This document shows positions 43,747 through 51,955 of a stretch of DNA of 64,000 nucleotides, piece after piece (the stretch's first letter is position 1; each line of letters starts with the position of its first letter). The stretch spans positions 355,000-418,999 of the forward strand of contig QFWS01000003.1 in the NCBI GenBank assembly GCA_003144015.1, given 5' to 3'. This stretch comes from Flavobacteriaceae bacterium LYZ1037 (GTDB lineage Bacteria; Bacteroidota; Bacteroidia; Flavobacteriales; Flavobacteriaceae). Below the pieces are notes generated by a model, which was given only the letters and a program-made list of their open reading frames with translations, made no database searches and had not been told where the DNA came from. Made by a program: the position numbers and the translations under genes.

Positions 43747-44658
43747 TTAAAAATCTAGCAATTTTTCCAAAGCTGGCAACAGATTTGGATACTTAAATTC
43801 AAATCCTTCAGCTTCTATTTTATTTGAACTTACACGCTGGCTTTCAACTAACAACACATGCATATCTCCTAGTACTAACTTTAAAAATACAGTTGGAATA
43901 TTTGGTAAGAAAAGTGGTTTTCTTAATGTTCTAGCTATTGCTTTTGTTAATTCTTGATTTGAGACAGGATTTGGAGCTACTGCATTAAAAACACCTTCCG
44001 AATTAGTCTCTAAAGTATGTATAAATATTCGTGCTAAATCATTGATATGAATCCATGATTGCCATTGAAAACCACTTCCTAAAGCAGTTCCAAAACCATA
44101 TTTAATGGGACTCATCAATTTTGGCAAAGCACCTTCCTGATTATCTAAAACTAAACCAATTCGAATTTTTGTAACCAAAATTCCTAAATCTGAAAAATCA
44201 TCAGCTGCTTTTTCCCAAGCTTCAGAAACTTCTCCTAAAAAACTAGAAGATACAACAGGAAAATCCTCATCATAGTAATTAGTAAGGGAATCTGGGTAAA
44301 TTCCAATAGCGCTTGCAGAAATTAATTGCTTAATCTTTATATTTTCTTTCTTAATAGTAATCTTTAATAGTTGTAAAGATTGCAACCTACTATTTAAAAT
44401 TTTCTGCTTATATTTTTTTGTCCATTCATTAGAGATTGATGCTCCAGCTAAATTTATTATAGCATCTACACCATTAAAACATGTCTCATCGATTTCTTGT
44501 GTTACTGGGTTCCAATGAAACCCTTTATAATTTTCTGTATCTTCAATTTTATCTCTTGAAGTCGTTAAATAATGGACAGAAATATTTTGGTAACGACATT
44601 GCTTAACGATGGCTTTACCAATTAACCCTGTAGCCCCAGTAATTAAAACTTTCATCAT
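43747..44658 (-). CDS. TIGR01777 family NAD(P)-dependent epimerase-like protein
   Basis: 303 aa, extended SDR fold. The Rossmann motif GATGLIGKA (8-16) is followed by NLAGASISNEWTKKYKQKI, the specific signature of the TIGR01777 family (YfcH-like), then LISASAIGIYPD, SFLGEVSEAWEKAAD, KIRIGLVLDNQEGALPKL, and the C-terminal FNAVAPNPVSNQELT with the DUF1731-like tail. The Tyr of SAIGIYPD stands where the SDR active site lies. Probably a cytosolic nucleotide-sugar-epimerase-like enzyme of unknown substrate. Two adjacent ATGs are possible starts. It is monocistronic, as spacers flank it on both sides. Confidence 0.88.
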   Translation of the reverse strand: MMKVLITGATGLIGKAIVKQCRYQNISVHYLTTSRDKIEDTENYKGFHWNPVTQEIDETCFNGVDAIINLAGASISNEWTKKYKQKILNSRLQSLQLLKITIKKENIKIKQLISASAIGIYPDSLTNYYDEDFPVVSSSFLGEVSEAWEKAADDFSDLGILVTKIRIGLVLDNQEGALPKLMSPIKYGFGTALGSGFQWQSWIHINDLARIFIHTLETNSEGVFNAVAPNPVSNQELTKAIARTLRKPLFLPNIPTVFLKLVLGDMHVLLVESQRVSSNKIEAEGFEFKYPNLLPALEKLLDF

Positions 44659-44744
44659 TAATTTTTATTTAAATATACTGAATAGCAAAGCCATTATCAT
44701 TGACTTTACATAAGGTTTAACAGATTTAACTTAAGTTTAGGGAT

Positions 44745-44815
44745 TGATATTCGGAACGCATAGAATGCTTAGGGTCTTTTCATTTAAGGTATTTGGCTCG
44801 CACACTCGCCGAATA
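44745..44815 (-). other. Structured spacer downstream of mnmD
   Basis: The segment is bounded by ATATTCGG and CCGAATAT, which are complementary at a distance of about 60 bases. Inside it are a short hairpin (GCAT-AGA-ATGC) and a GC-richer part with GCGAG occurring twice on the minus strand. It could fold into a branched RNA at the 3' end of the mnmD transcript. There is no T-run typical of an intrinsic terminator. Confidence 0.35.
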
Positions 44816-45496
44816 TTACACTTCTTTCCAAGCACGTAACATTTCACGTTTACCTGGAGGCCCTGGAATTCTTTCTACTACAAAACCTACAGCTTGCATG
44901 GCTCTTCGAACACTCCCTTTTGCTGAATAGGTTACAAGAATGCCATTTTCGGCTAAAGCATCATACATTATTATAAAAATATCTTCTGTCCAAAGTTCGG
45001 GTTGAATTCGAGGTCCAAAAGCATCAAAATATATAACATGAAAAGTGTTTATATCTGTAATTTTTGAAAAAAACTTTTGTTGCTTTACTAAAGTGAAGCC
45101 TGGTGATATTTCATGTAATTCTTCCCAGGAAACCTGATGAAGATCTTGGAATAATTGACCCGAATTCTCAAAAGTAAATTGCGAACCATAATTCAACTCA
45201 TTGACTTCTTCAACTGAAACAGGATAGGCTTCTACGCCAACATAATTAATTTGAAGTGCGCTTTTTTTCAACTCATCTAAAGTAGCCATAGCATTTAAAC
45301 CTGTTCCAAAACCTATTTCTAAAACAGATATAGGTTTTATACTTTTACATAAAGTATAAAAATGCTTCAATCCTTGTTCTATATAAACATGTTTTGATTC
45401 TTGCAGTGCTCCATGAATAGAATGGTATTGTTCGTTTAAATCTAAAAGTTGAATTGTTTTAGAACCATCTGCTGTTGTGATGATTTTTCGTTCCAA
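44816..45496 (-). CDS. mnmD: tRNA 5-methylaminomethyl-2-thiouridine methyltransferase MnmD
   Basis: 226 aa. The start has the MnmD/MnmC1 signature (TADGSKTIQL, NEQYHSIHGALQESKHVYIE), then the SAM-binding glycine loop VLEIGFGTGLNAM (about 58-70), IYFDAFGPRIQPELWT and ILVTYSAKGSVRRAM, ending GPPGKREMLRA. It methylates the aminomethyl group on U34 of certain tRNAs using S-adenosylmethionine; here it is the stand-alone methyltransferase without the MnmC2 oxidase part. It is the last gene of a three-gene operon, starting three bases after the cytochrome-like gene. Confidence 0.93.
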   Translation of the reverse strand: MERKIITTADGSKTIQLLDLNEQYHSIHGALQESKHVYIEQGLKHFYTLCKSIKPISVLEIGFGTGLNAMATLDELKKSALQINYVGVEAYPVSVEEVNELNYGSQFTFENSGQLFQDLHQVSWEELHEISPGFTLVKQQKFFSKITDINTFHVIYFDAFGPRIQPELWTEDIFIIMYDALAENGILVTYSAKGSVRRAMQAVGFVVERIPGPPGKREMLRAWKEV

Positions 45497-45499
45497 AAT

Positions 45500-45937
45500 C
45501 TATTTAATTAATAGTTTCCGTATTCTAGGAATAGGTCCTGTACATTCGGTTTGGTGACAAGAAATGCAAAGGTTAATGGTGTTGTTAAATCGTTTTTCTA
45601 AAGGAATTTGAGATTCTGTATTAAATATTTCTTTTTCACTTTCTATAAAAAGTTTTGAAAAACTTTGAAAAGTTTCATTTCTACTCTTAAACTCAGACAT
45701 TTCTGCCGAATGTATTTTTAAAAAATCTAAGGGAAACTCTACAGGTACAATCCCGTTTAAAATATCTTCTTTAACTTTTAAGTTTTGTGCATACATCTCA
45801 TTCATCAGGTTTGCCATTTCCGATGGCTGATACATATCGTATATCATTTCTTCTTTCTTTGTTTCAGCTTTCTTTTCAGATTGATTACAGCTTAAAAAGA
45901 AGAATAACACACAAAAACTTAATATTAAAATCCTCAT
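45500..45937 (-). CDS. Lipoprotein with C-terminal haem c motif
   Basis: 145 aa. The signal peptide ends FLSC (Cys17). A mostly helical body (MANLMNEMYAQNLKVKEDIL, FKSRNETFQSFSKLF) is followed near the C-terminus by CISCH, a CxxCH motif that binds haem c covalently, and a basic tail. A haem motif at the end of a helical protein of this size is the plan of cytochrome c' (four-helix bundle), which binds NO or CO. It could also be a simple electron carrier. It is placed between the DUF4920 gene (no gap) and mnmD (three bases) in one operon. Confidence 0.7.
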   Translation of the reverse strand: MRILILSFCVLFFFLSCNQSEKKAETKKEEMIYDMYQPSEMANLMNEMYAQNLKVKEDILNGIVPVEFPLDFLKIHSAEMSEFKSRNETFQSFSKLFIESEKEIFNTESQIPLEKRFNNTINLCISCHQTECTGPIPRIRKLLIK

Positions 45938-46453
45938 TTATTCTTCTTTTAGCAAAACACCATCAGCTTCAAAGGTATAAGTTCGCTTAGGTTCTGTGAT
46001 GGCTGCTATTTCTTCATCAGATTTACCTGCATCTTCTGCATAGTGACGTTGTTCTTCAACAGAAACTTCGCTAACAAATGCTTTTCCATTGACCACTACT
46101 TCTTTTCCTGCAATATTTTTTGGCATAAAAAATCCGTAATCCTTAAACTTTACCATTACCTCTTCATCGTTTCCTAAATCTAATTTCATCCAGCATCCTT
46201 TAGCTTGGCAAACCTCATCCACCTTTGCTACCATTTTGGTTGAAAGGCTATCACCTACAATCATTTCTTTATAAGTATCTGCCATTAATTTTGCTTCAAT
46301 GGCATTGTCTGCTTCAATTTTCTCTCCAAAAGACGCATAGGCTATCTCCTTAATTTCTTCAGTTTCAACAGTGTTTTCTGAAGCTTTAGATGTTTTATCT
46401 TTACAAGAAATAAAGACTAAAGAAAAAATTAAAAGGGTTAAAATATGTTTCAT
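45938..46453 (-). CDS. DUF4920 family lipoprotein
   Basis: 171 aa. The signal peptide ends FISC (Cys17), followed by a Glu-rich linker. The DUF4920 domain spans about 38-165: YASFGEKIEADNAIEAKLMA, then VDEVCQAKGCWMKLDL with two Cys in a CxxxGCW arrangement, VMVKFKDYGFFMPKN, and the C-terminal TYTFEADGVLL. The CxxxGCW motif suggests metal binding, as in related OB-fold envelope proteins. It is the first gene of the DUF4920-cytochrome-mnmD operon, and a perfect -7 promoter element lies 33 bases upstream. Confidence 0.85.
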   Translation of the reverse strand: MKHILTLLIFSLVFISCKDKTSKASENTVETEEIKEIAYASFGEKIEADNAIEAKLMADTYKEMIVGDSLSTKMVAKVDEVCQAKGCWMKLDLGNDEEVMVKFKDYGFFMPKNIAGKEVVVNGKAFVSEVSVEEQRHYAEDAGKSDEEIAAITEPKRTYTFEADGVLLKEE

Positions 46454-46485
46454 AATAATTTTAAAATTTAAAGTAAGTTTAACGT

Positions 46486-46493
46486 CAAAGGTA
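46486..46493 (-). promoter_or_regulatory. -7 promoter element of the DUF4920-mnmD operon
   Basis: On the minus strand TACCTTTG, a full match to TAnnTTTG, lies about 33 bases before the start codon of the DUF4920 gene. No clear TTG is present at -33. Confidence 0.5.
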
Positions 46494-46567
46494 CGTATTT
46501 TTTAAAAATTGTTTTGATTTTTTATCCTGTTTAAATTTTATAAATTCGCAGAAGAAAATAACATATA

Positions 46568-47638
46568 ATGACGAATCCTTCAAATAACGAAATTGATATT
46601 GTAAAATCTAATAAATCTAAAATCCATAATGTCGATTTTGAGAATCTAACTTTTGGTAGAACCTTTACTGATCATATGTTTGTTTGCGATTATATTGATG
46701 GTAAATGGCAACAACCTAAAATTATGCCATACCAAGCGATGACATTTGAACCATCTGCCAGAGTTTTTCATTACGGTCAGGCTGTTTTTGAAGGTATGAA
46801 GGCTTATAAAGACGATTCAGGAAAAGTTTGGTTATTTAGACCAGAAGAAAACCATCGTAGAATAAATATATCTGCAGCTCGATTAGCGATGCCTGAATTT
46901 CCAAAAGATTATTTTTTTAATGGACTGGAAACTTTATTAAAAATAGATAAAGACTGGATAAAATCTGGTGTTGGAAATTCGTTATATTTAAGACCCTTTG
47001 TTATTGCTACCGAACCCGCAATTTCTGCTTCGCCAGCAAACAGCTATCGTTTTATGATTATTTGTTCGCCTGCAAAAGCATATTATTCTGGAAAAGTTCG
47101 TGTTTTATTTGCTGAACAATACAGTCGTTCTGCAAATGGTGGTGTTGGATTTGCTAAAGCAGCTGGCAACTATGCAGCTCAATTTTACCCTACTTCTTTA
47201 GCCCAAGAAAAAGGCTATCAACAAATTATTTGGACAGACGCAAATACTCATGAGTTTTTAGAAGAAGCTGGGACAATGAATATTTTTTTTAGAATTAATA
47301 ACACTCTAATTACTGCTCCAATTAGCGATAGGATTTTAGATGGTATAACTAGAAGAAGCATCATTCAATTAGCCGAAGACAATGGTGTTGTAGTAGAAGT
47401 TAGACGAGTTCCTGTAAATGAGATTAAAGAAGCTGCAAGAAATGGAAGTTTAAAAGAAATTTTTGGAGCTGGAACAGCTGCTGTTGTTAGTCCAATTTCA
47501 GCTTTTGAACATGGAAATGATGTGTTTGAAATCCCAGATATTGAAAAATCGTTTGCTAGTATGTTTAAAAATCAATTGCAAGAGATTCAACATAATTTAT
47601 CTGATGATAAACATAATTGGAGACGTGAAGTTAAATAA
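46568..47638 (+). CDS. ilvE: Branched-chain amino acid aminotransferase
   Basis: 356 aa, fold-type IV PLP enzyme. FEPSARVFHYGQAVFEGMKA is the start signature of the BCAT family, FAKAAGNYAAQFYP contains the likely PLP-binding Lys197, and EFLEEAGTMNIFF and LDGITRRSIIQLA complete the class-IV pattern, followed by IFGAGTAAVVSPIS. It interconverts Leu, Ile and Val with their 2-oxoacids using glutamate. Length matches the longer BCAT type seen in Bacteroidetes and eukaryotes rather than the 308-aa E. coli IlvE. A -7-like element TAAATTCG sits at 46541-46548 and a terminator follows directly, so it is monocistronic. Confidence 0.94.
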   Translation: MTNPSNNEIDIVKSNKSKIHNVDFENLTFGRTFTDHMFVCDYIDGKWQQPKIMPYQAMTFEPSARVFHYGQAVFEGMKAYKDDSGKVWLFRPEENHRRINISAARLAMPEFPKDYFFNGLETLLKIDKDWIKSGVGNSLYLRPFVIATEPAISASPANSYRFMIICSPAKAYYSGKVRVLFAEQYSRSANGGVGFAKAAGNYAAQFYPTSLAQEKGYQQIIWTDANTHEFLEEAGTMNIFFRINNTLITAPISDRILDGITRRSIIQLAEDNGVVVEVRRVPVNEIKEAARNGSLKEIFGAGTAAVVSPISAFEHGNDVFEIPDIEKSFASMFKNQLQEIQHNLSDDKHNWRREVK

Positions 47639-47640
47639 AA

Positions 47641-47668
47641 AAAGGGAAGCAATGCTTCCCTTTTTTTA
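47641..47668. terminator. Bidirectional terminator between ilvE and mazG-like gene
   Basis: GGGAAGC/GCTTCCC stem with 3-base loop, flanked by A-run and T-run so that it works on both strands; it overlaps the stop codon of the minus-strand gene. Confidence 0.85.
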
Positions 47669-48052
47669 TTTATTCAAAATAGCAGAAATATGGGGTTTAA
47701 AATAATTTGGTCCTTTTAAAACCTTACCATCTTCTCTGTAAATGGGCTCTCCGTTTTCGTCTAGTTTACTCATATTACTTCGTTGAATCTCGTCAAAAAC
47801 TTCTTCAATTTTATGTTGCAAACCATGCTCAATAATGGTTCCACACAAAATATAGAGCATATCTCCTAGGGCATCTGCAACTTCAACTAAATCGCTGTTA
47901 TTTGCTGCTTCAAGATACTCTTCATTTTCTTCACGCATTAATTTATAACGAAGCATGTTTTTCTCTAGACCTAAATGTGCTTTTGGTGTTTCTCGATGTC
48001 CTATTTTAAACGCTGTGTGAAAAGCTTTTACAGCTTCAATTTTATCTTTCAT
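47666..48052 (-). CDS. MazG-like nucleotide pyrophosphohydrolase
   Basis: 128 aa from ATG 48052; an upstream in-frame ATG at 48070 is possible. The MazG/HisE-type metal-binding motif is clear: REENEEYLEA followed about 15 residues later by EVADALGDMLYI (ExxE ... ExxD arrangement). The remainder resembles the phage/bacterial phosphoribosyl-ATP pyrophosphohydrolase-like group. Such small all-alpha enzymes remove pyrophosphate from (d)NTPs and often clear damaged nucleotides. It is transcribed convergently to ilvE. Confidence 0.85.
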   Translation of the reverse strand: MKDKIEAVKAFHTAFKIGHRETPKAHLGLEKNMLRYKLMREENEEYLEAANNSDLVEVADALGDMLYILCGTIIEHGLQHKIEEVFDEIQRSNMSKLDENGEPIYREDGKVLKGPNYFKPHISAILNK

Positions 48053-48130
48053 TAAAAATATATTTTTCATTTCCGTGAAAACAGAAATCTAATCCTAATT
48101 GTTTTTGTAATTTTACATAAAATTAAGGAT

Positions 48131-48316
48131 ATGTTTACAAATGGTCAATTAGTTTTTGGTATTTTATTTGCTATCGCATTTATAATCATCCTATTTTATA
48201 CCTATAGACACGATAAAAGGATTCATAGAAAATACTACAAAGGAAGTGTTTGGGTTTTAATTGCTTTTATTTCATTCATTTTATTTATTGTTTCTATTAA
48301 ATGGGTTTTTAAATAA
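48131..48316 (+). CDS. Small two-helix membrane protein (61 aa)
   Basis: MFTNGQLVFGILFAIAFIII begins a first TM helix (about 7-25), followed by the basic loop RHDKRIHRKYYKG and a second TM helix (about 41-58). The positive loop suggests both ends face outwards. Similar short proteins are common and conserved in Flavobacteria; I know no function. It is divergent from the MazG-like gene. Confidence 0.7.
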   Translation: MFTNGQLVFGILFAIAFIIILFYTYRHDKRIHRKYYKGSVWVLIAFISFILFIVSIKWVFK

Positions 48317-48489
48317 AACCTAAATTCTAGTATTTATTTTTCATACTTCACGTTTTCATTTAATCTATCTAGAAAATAGAATGATGACATCTAATAGTTT
48401 TTGCGATATATACAAATAAATAATATTATTATACTGAGAAACATAATATTAATGTATTTTTATCAAGCTATTAATCAAACTAAACTTAA

Positions 48490-51400
48490 ATGAAAAATTC
48501 TACTCGAGTCCTCATGATTATTTGTTTAATTACAAATGGACTTTTTGCTCAACAAAAAACAAATCAAAAAATTTCAACCACAAAATCTTCTGTTTCTTTA
48601 GAAAAATTGATTAAACAAAAGAACAGCACTTATGTGGTAACAAACGATTATGTTAGTGATAAAACTGGCATAAGGCATGTGTATTTAAGACAAGCCATAG
48701 ACGGCATGGAGGTGCAGGGCACTGAATCAAACATTCATTTAGATGCTTCTGGCTCTGTAATTATGTCTCATAATAATTTTTTAATGGACATTCAATCTAC
48801 AATCGTTAGCAGGTCGGTGGCATTAAATGCAAAACAAGCGATAATTTCTGTTGCTAATCAAATGAATTATCCAATAAACGCTCTTGAGATAATAAAAAAC
48901 GATGGAGGTATAAACAAACAAGCGCTTTTTAATAAAGCAGGAATTTCTTCAGAAAACATCCCAGTGAAACTCAAATATTATTATAGAGAAGATATAGGAA
49001 CAACCTTAATTTGGGAACTTTCAATCGCTGAACTAAATTCTTCGGATTGGTGGAGTTTTCGTGTTGATGCAGCTACAGGGTTTATCCTGGACAAAGTGAA
49101 TTTAACATCTTATTGTAACATTTTAGGTAATCATGACGATCATTCACATATTAACTCTGGTGTTAATCAACCTAATTTCATTGGGCCAATTCAAGAAAAC
49201 ACTTACAATAATATATCTCAAACAAACGTCACATCTACTGCTCGATTTGCACCAGCTGCTAGCTATAATGTATATGCAATGCCAACCGAATCACCGAATC
49301 ACGGAGGAAGAACTTTAGTTACAAACCCTGAAAATTTAGTGGCTTCTCCTTATGGATGGCATGATATTGACGGAGTTGATGACGCTGAATATACAAATAC
49401 AAGAGGTAATAATGTAAGTGCTTTTGATGAAGATGACAATAACGATTTACCAGATGACAGATATACATATAGTCCTGGAGGAAACTTAATTTTCGACTTT
49501 CCTATAAATATAGTCTATTCGCCAGGAGATCAATCGGACGATGCTGTTGTTACCAATTTATTTTATTGGAACAATATTATTCATGATGTGGCTTATCAAT
49601 ATGGATTAAATGAAGCTGCTGGTAGTTTTCAAGAAAATAATTATGGAAATGGTGGTGCAGGTTCCGATTCAGTGAACGCTCATGCACAAAGTGGAGCTGG
49701 ATCCTGTAATGCTAATTTTTCAACTCCAGAAGATGGTTTCAGACCAAGAATGCGCATGTATGTATGTAATTCAAGAGATGGTGATTTAGATAATGGTGTT
49801 ATTGTTCATGAATATGGGCATGGTATATCTAACAGATTAACCGGAGGTCCTGCAAATTCATTTTGTCTTCAGAATACCGAACAAATGGGAGAAGGCTGGA
49901 GCGATTTTTATGCCTTACTACTAACCATGAAACCTGGAGACGCAGGAACAGACACAAGACCTATGGGTACTTGGTTATTGGGTGAAGATGCTAATGGTGC
50001 AGGAATTAGAACCTATCCATATAGCACACTTTTAGCTACAAATCCACATACTTACGATGACATCAAAACAGAAGCTATTCCCCACGGAATTGGCTCTGTA
50101 TGGACCTCTATGTTATGGGAGATGACCTGGAATTTAATTGACGACCAAGGTTTCGATACCGATTTCTATAATGGAACTGGAGGTAATAACATTGCCTTAA
50201 ATTTAGTAACACAAGGCTTAATATTACAACCTTGTAGCCCAGGATTTATAGATGGTCGAGACGCTATTTTAGCTGCAGATCAAGCTTTATATGGTGGTGC
50301 TTACCAATGTTTAATATGGGAAGCTTTTGCTAAAAGAGGTTTAGGTTACAGTGCTTCTCAAGGGTTATCTTCAAGTAGAAGTGATGGAACCGAAGCATTC
50401 GATTTGCCTCCAAATTTTTCTAGTTTTAATACTATTGAAGATGTGTGTTTAGCAGATGGCGTACAAACAGGTCTTTCTGGAGGGTTGCCAACTGGAGGTG
50501 TATATAGTGGATTAGGTGTTACTGATGACGGTAATGGAACAACATTTACTTTCGACCCAAGCATTGCTGGAGTTGGCCTAGCAACTATAAATTATAACGT
50601 TAATGATTTTTGTCTTGGAACACCAGCAACTCTTAACGATCAAATAAATGTAACCAATAATCCACCAGAAATAATAACTAGAGGTGGTGGACAAATTACT
50701 TTTACTGATTCAGAATCTGACAATCCTGCAGTAGCAATTCCAGATGGAGATATCGTTGGAGTAACTACAACAATGACAGTCGCTTCAAACGTAGTGATTA
50801 CAGATTTAAATGTTGATATTGATATTTCACATACTTGGGTAGGTGATGTTACTATAACTATCACATCTCCTAATGGTACATCTGCTGTTATTTTTGACCG
50901 ACCAGGAGTCCCAGCATCTACTTATGGCTGTAGTGGAAATAATATTTTGGCAACATTTGATGATGAAGCAACAGACCCTATAGAAACAGAATGTGAAGCC
51001 ACCGAACCTGCAATTTCAGGTATCTTCTTACCACAAAATCCTTTATCTGTTTTCGATGGTGAAAATACACAAGGTGATTGGGAAATTACAGTATCAGATA
51101 GTGTTGGTGCAGATTCAGGAACATTAAACTCTTGGGGAATAACCTTTAATTACGAAGTAGTATCTACACCTTTAGATGTATTTCTTGATGGTTCAGGAAA
51201 TGCTACTATAAATGCCTCAGATTTATTATATAGTATTACTGTAGATTGTGGTACAAATACAGTTACTGGAGGCAACCCATTAGCTACTACAGTTAGCTTT
51301 TCTTGTATAGATTTAGGATCTAATAATGTAGATGTTTTAGCCACAAACCAAGCTGGAGCTTCAACTTCTGGAACAGCTATAGTAAATGTCATAGATAATT

Positions 51401-51885
51401 TGAATCCTACTGCATTAGGTCAAGACATTACTGTTAATTTAGCAGGAAATAGTTCCGTTAGTATTACAGCAGACGATGTAGATAATGGCTCTTCAGACAA
51501 TTGTGATTTTACTTTAAGTATTGACGAAGATACGTTTACTATTCCTGGTAACTACCCAGTAGTTCTTACCGTTACTGATAGCTCTGGAAATGAGCATATG
51601 GTAACAGTAAATGTAGAAGTAATTGATGTTCCTTTATCTATTGAAAATTTTGAAGCTTTAGATCAACAAATAACAGTTTATCCAGTCCCAACTGAAGCGA
51701 CTTTAAACATCTCAACAGAATTAAAAATTGATTCTATTGATATGTTCGATTTGTTAGGTAAACAAATTATGCATCTTGAAAACCCTTCTAAATCAATAGA
51801 TGTTTCAAACATATCCGAAGGTATGTATTTATTAAAATTTAAAATTGAAAACAATACAGTAATAAAACGCTTTGTTAAAAATTAA
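48490..51885 (+). CDS. Secreted M36 fungalysin-type metallopeptidase with T9SS tail
   Basis: 1131 aa. Signal peptide to LFAQ (21). An FTP-type inhibitory propeptide (about 35-200; RQAIDGMEVQGTESNIHLD) precedes the M36 catalytic domain (about 260-640) with zinc motif HEYGH (His440, Glu441, His444) and the third ligand region EQMGEGWSDFYALLL. A P/homo-B proprotein-convertase-like domain follows at about 735-890 (DLNVDIDISHTWVGDVTIT, GDWEITVSDSVGADSG), then an HYR-like Ig repeat region (about 895-1045), and a Por secretion tail (about 1058-1131; YPVPTEATLNIS, SEGMYLLKF, KRFVKN) for export by the type IX system. It degrades proteins outside the cell. Monocistronic with a strong terminator. Confidence 0.93.
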   Translation: MKNSTRVLMIICLITNGLFAQQKTNQKISTTKSSVSLEKLIKQKNSTYVVTNDYVSDKTGIRHVYLRQAIDGMEVQGTESNIHLDASGSVIMSHNNFLMDIQSTIVSRSVALNAKQAIISVANQMNYPINALEIIKNDGGINKQALFNKAGISSENIPVKLKYYYREDIGTTLIWELSIAELNSSDWWSFRVDAATGFILDKVNLTSYCNILGNHDDHSHINSGVNQPNFIGPIQENTYNNISQTNVTSTARFAPAASYNVYAMPTESPNHGGRTLVTNPENLVASPYGWHDIDGVDDAEYTNTRGNNVSAFDEDDNNDLPDDRYTYSPGGNLIFDFPINIVYSPGDQSDDAVVTNLFYWNNIIHDVAYQYGLNEAAGSFQENNYGNGGAGSDSVNAHAQSGAGSCNANFSTPEDGFRPRMRMYVCNSRDGDLDNGVIVHEYGHGISNRLTGGPANSFCLQNTEQMGEGWSDFYALLLTMKPGDAGTDTRPMGTWLLGEDANGAGIRTYPYSTLLATNPHTYDDIKTEAIPHGIGSVWTSMLWEMTWNLIDDQGFDTDFYNGTGGNNIALNLVTQGLILQPCSPGFIDGRDAILAADQALYGGAYQCLIWEAFAKRGLGYSASQGLSSSRSDGTEAFDLPPNFSSFNTIEDVCLADGVQTGLSGGLPTGGVYSGLGVTDDGNGTTFTFDPSIAGVGLATINYNVNDFCLGTPATLNDQINVTNNPPEIITRGGGQITFTDSESDNPAVAIPDGDIVGVTTTMTVASNVVITDLNVDIDISHTWVGDVTITITSPNGTSAVIFDRPGVPASTYGCSGNNILATFDDEATDPIETECEATEPAISGIFLPQNPLSVFDGENTQGDWEITVSDSVGADSGTLNSWGITFNYEVVSTPLDVFLDGSGNATINASDLLYSITVDCGTNTVTGGNPLATTVSFSCIDLGSNNVDVLATNQAGASTSGTAIVNVIDNLNPTALGQDITVNLAGNSSVSITADDVDNGSSDNCDFTLSIDEDTFTIPGNYPVVLTVTDSSGNEHMVTVNVEVIDVPLSIENFEALDQQITVYPVPTEATLNISTELKIDSIDMFDLLGKQIMHLENPSKSIDVSNISEGMYLLKFKIENNTVIKRFVKN

Positions 51886-51900
51886 AAATCTATTTAATAC

Positions 51901-51939
51901 AAAAAAAAGCCTTAATAAAAATATTAAGGCTTTTTTTTT
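51901..51939. terminator. Bidirectional terminator between M36 and M49 peptidase genes
   Basis: Stem GCCTTAATA/TATTAAGGC with A4 loop, flanked by eight A and nine T, so it can terminate both convergent genes. Confidence 0.9.
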
Positions 51940-51955
51940 GTAAGATGCTTTTTTA

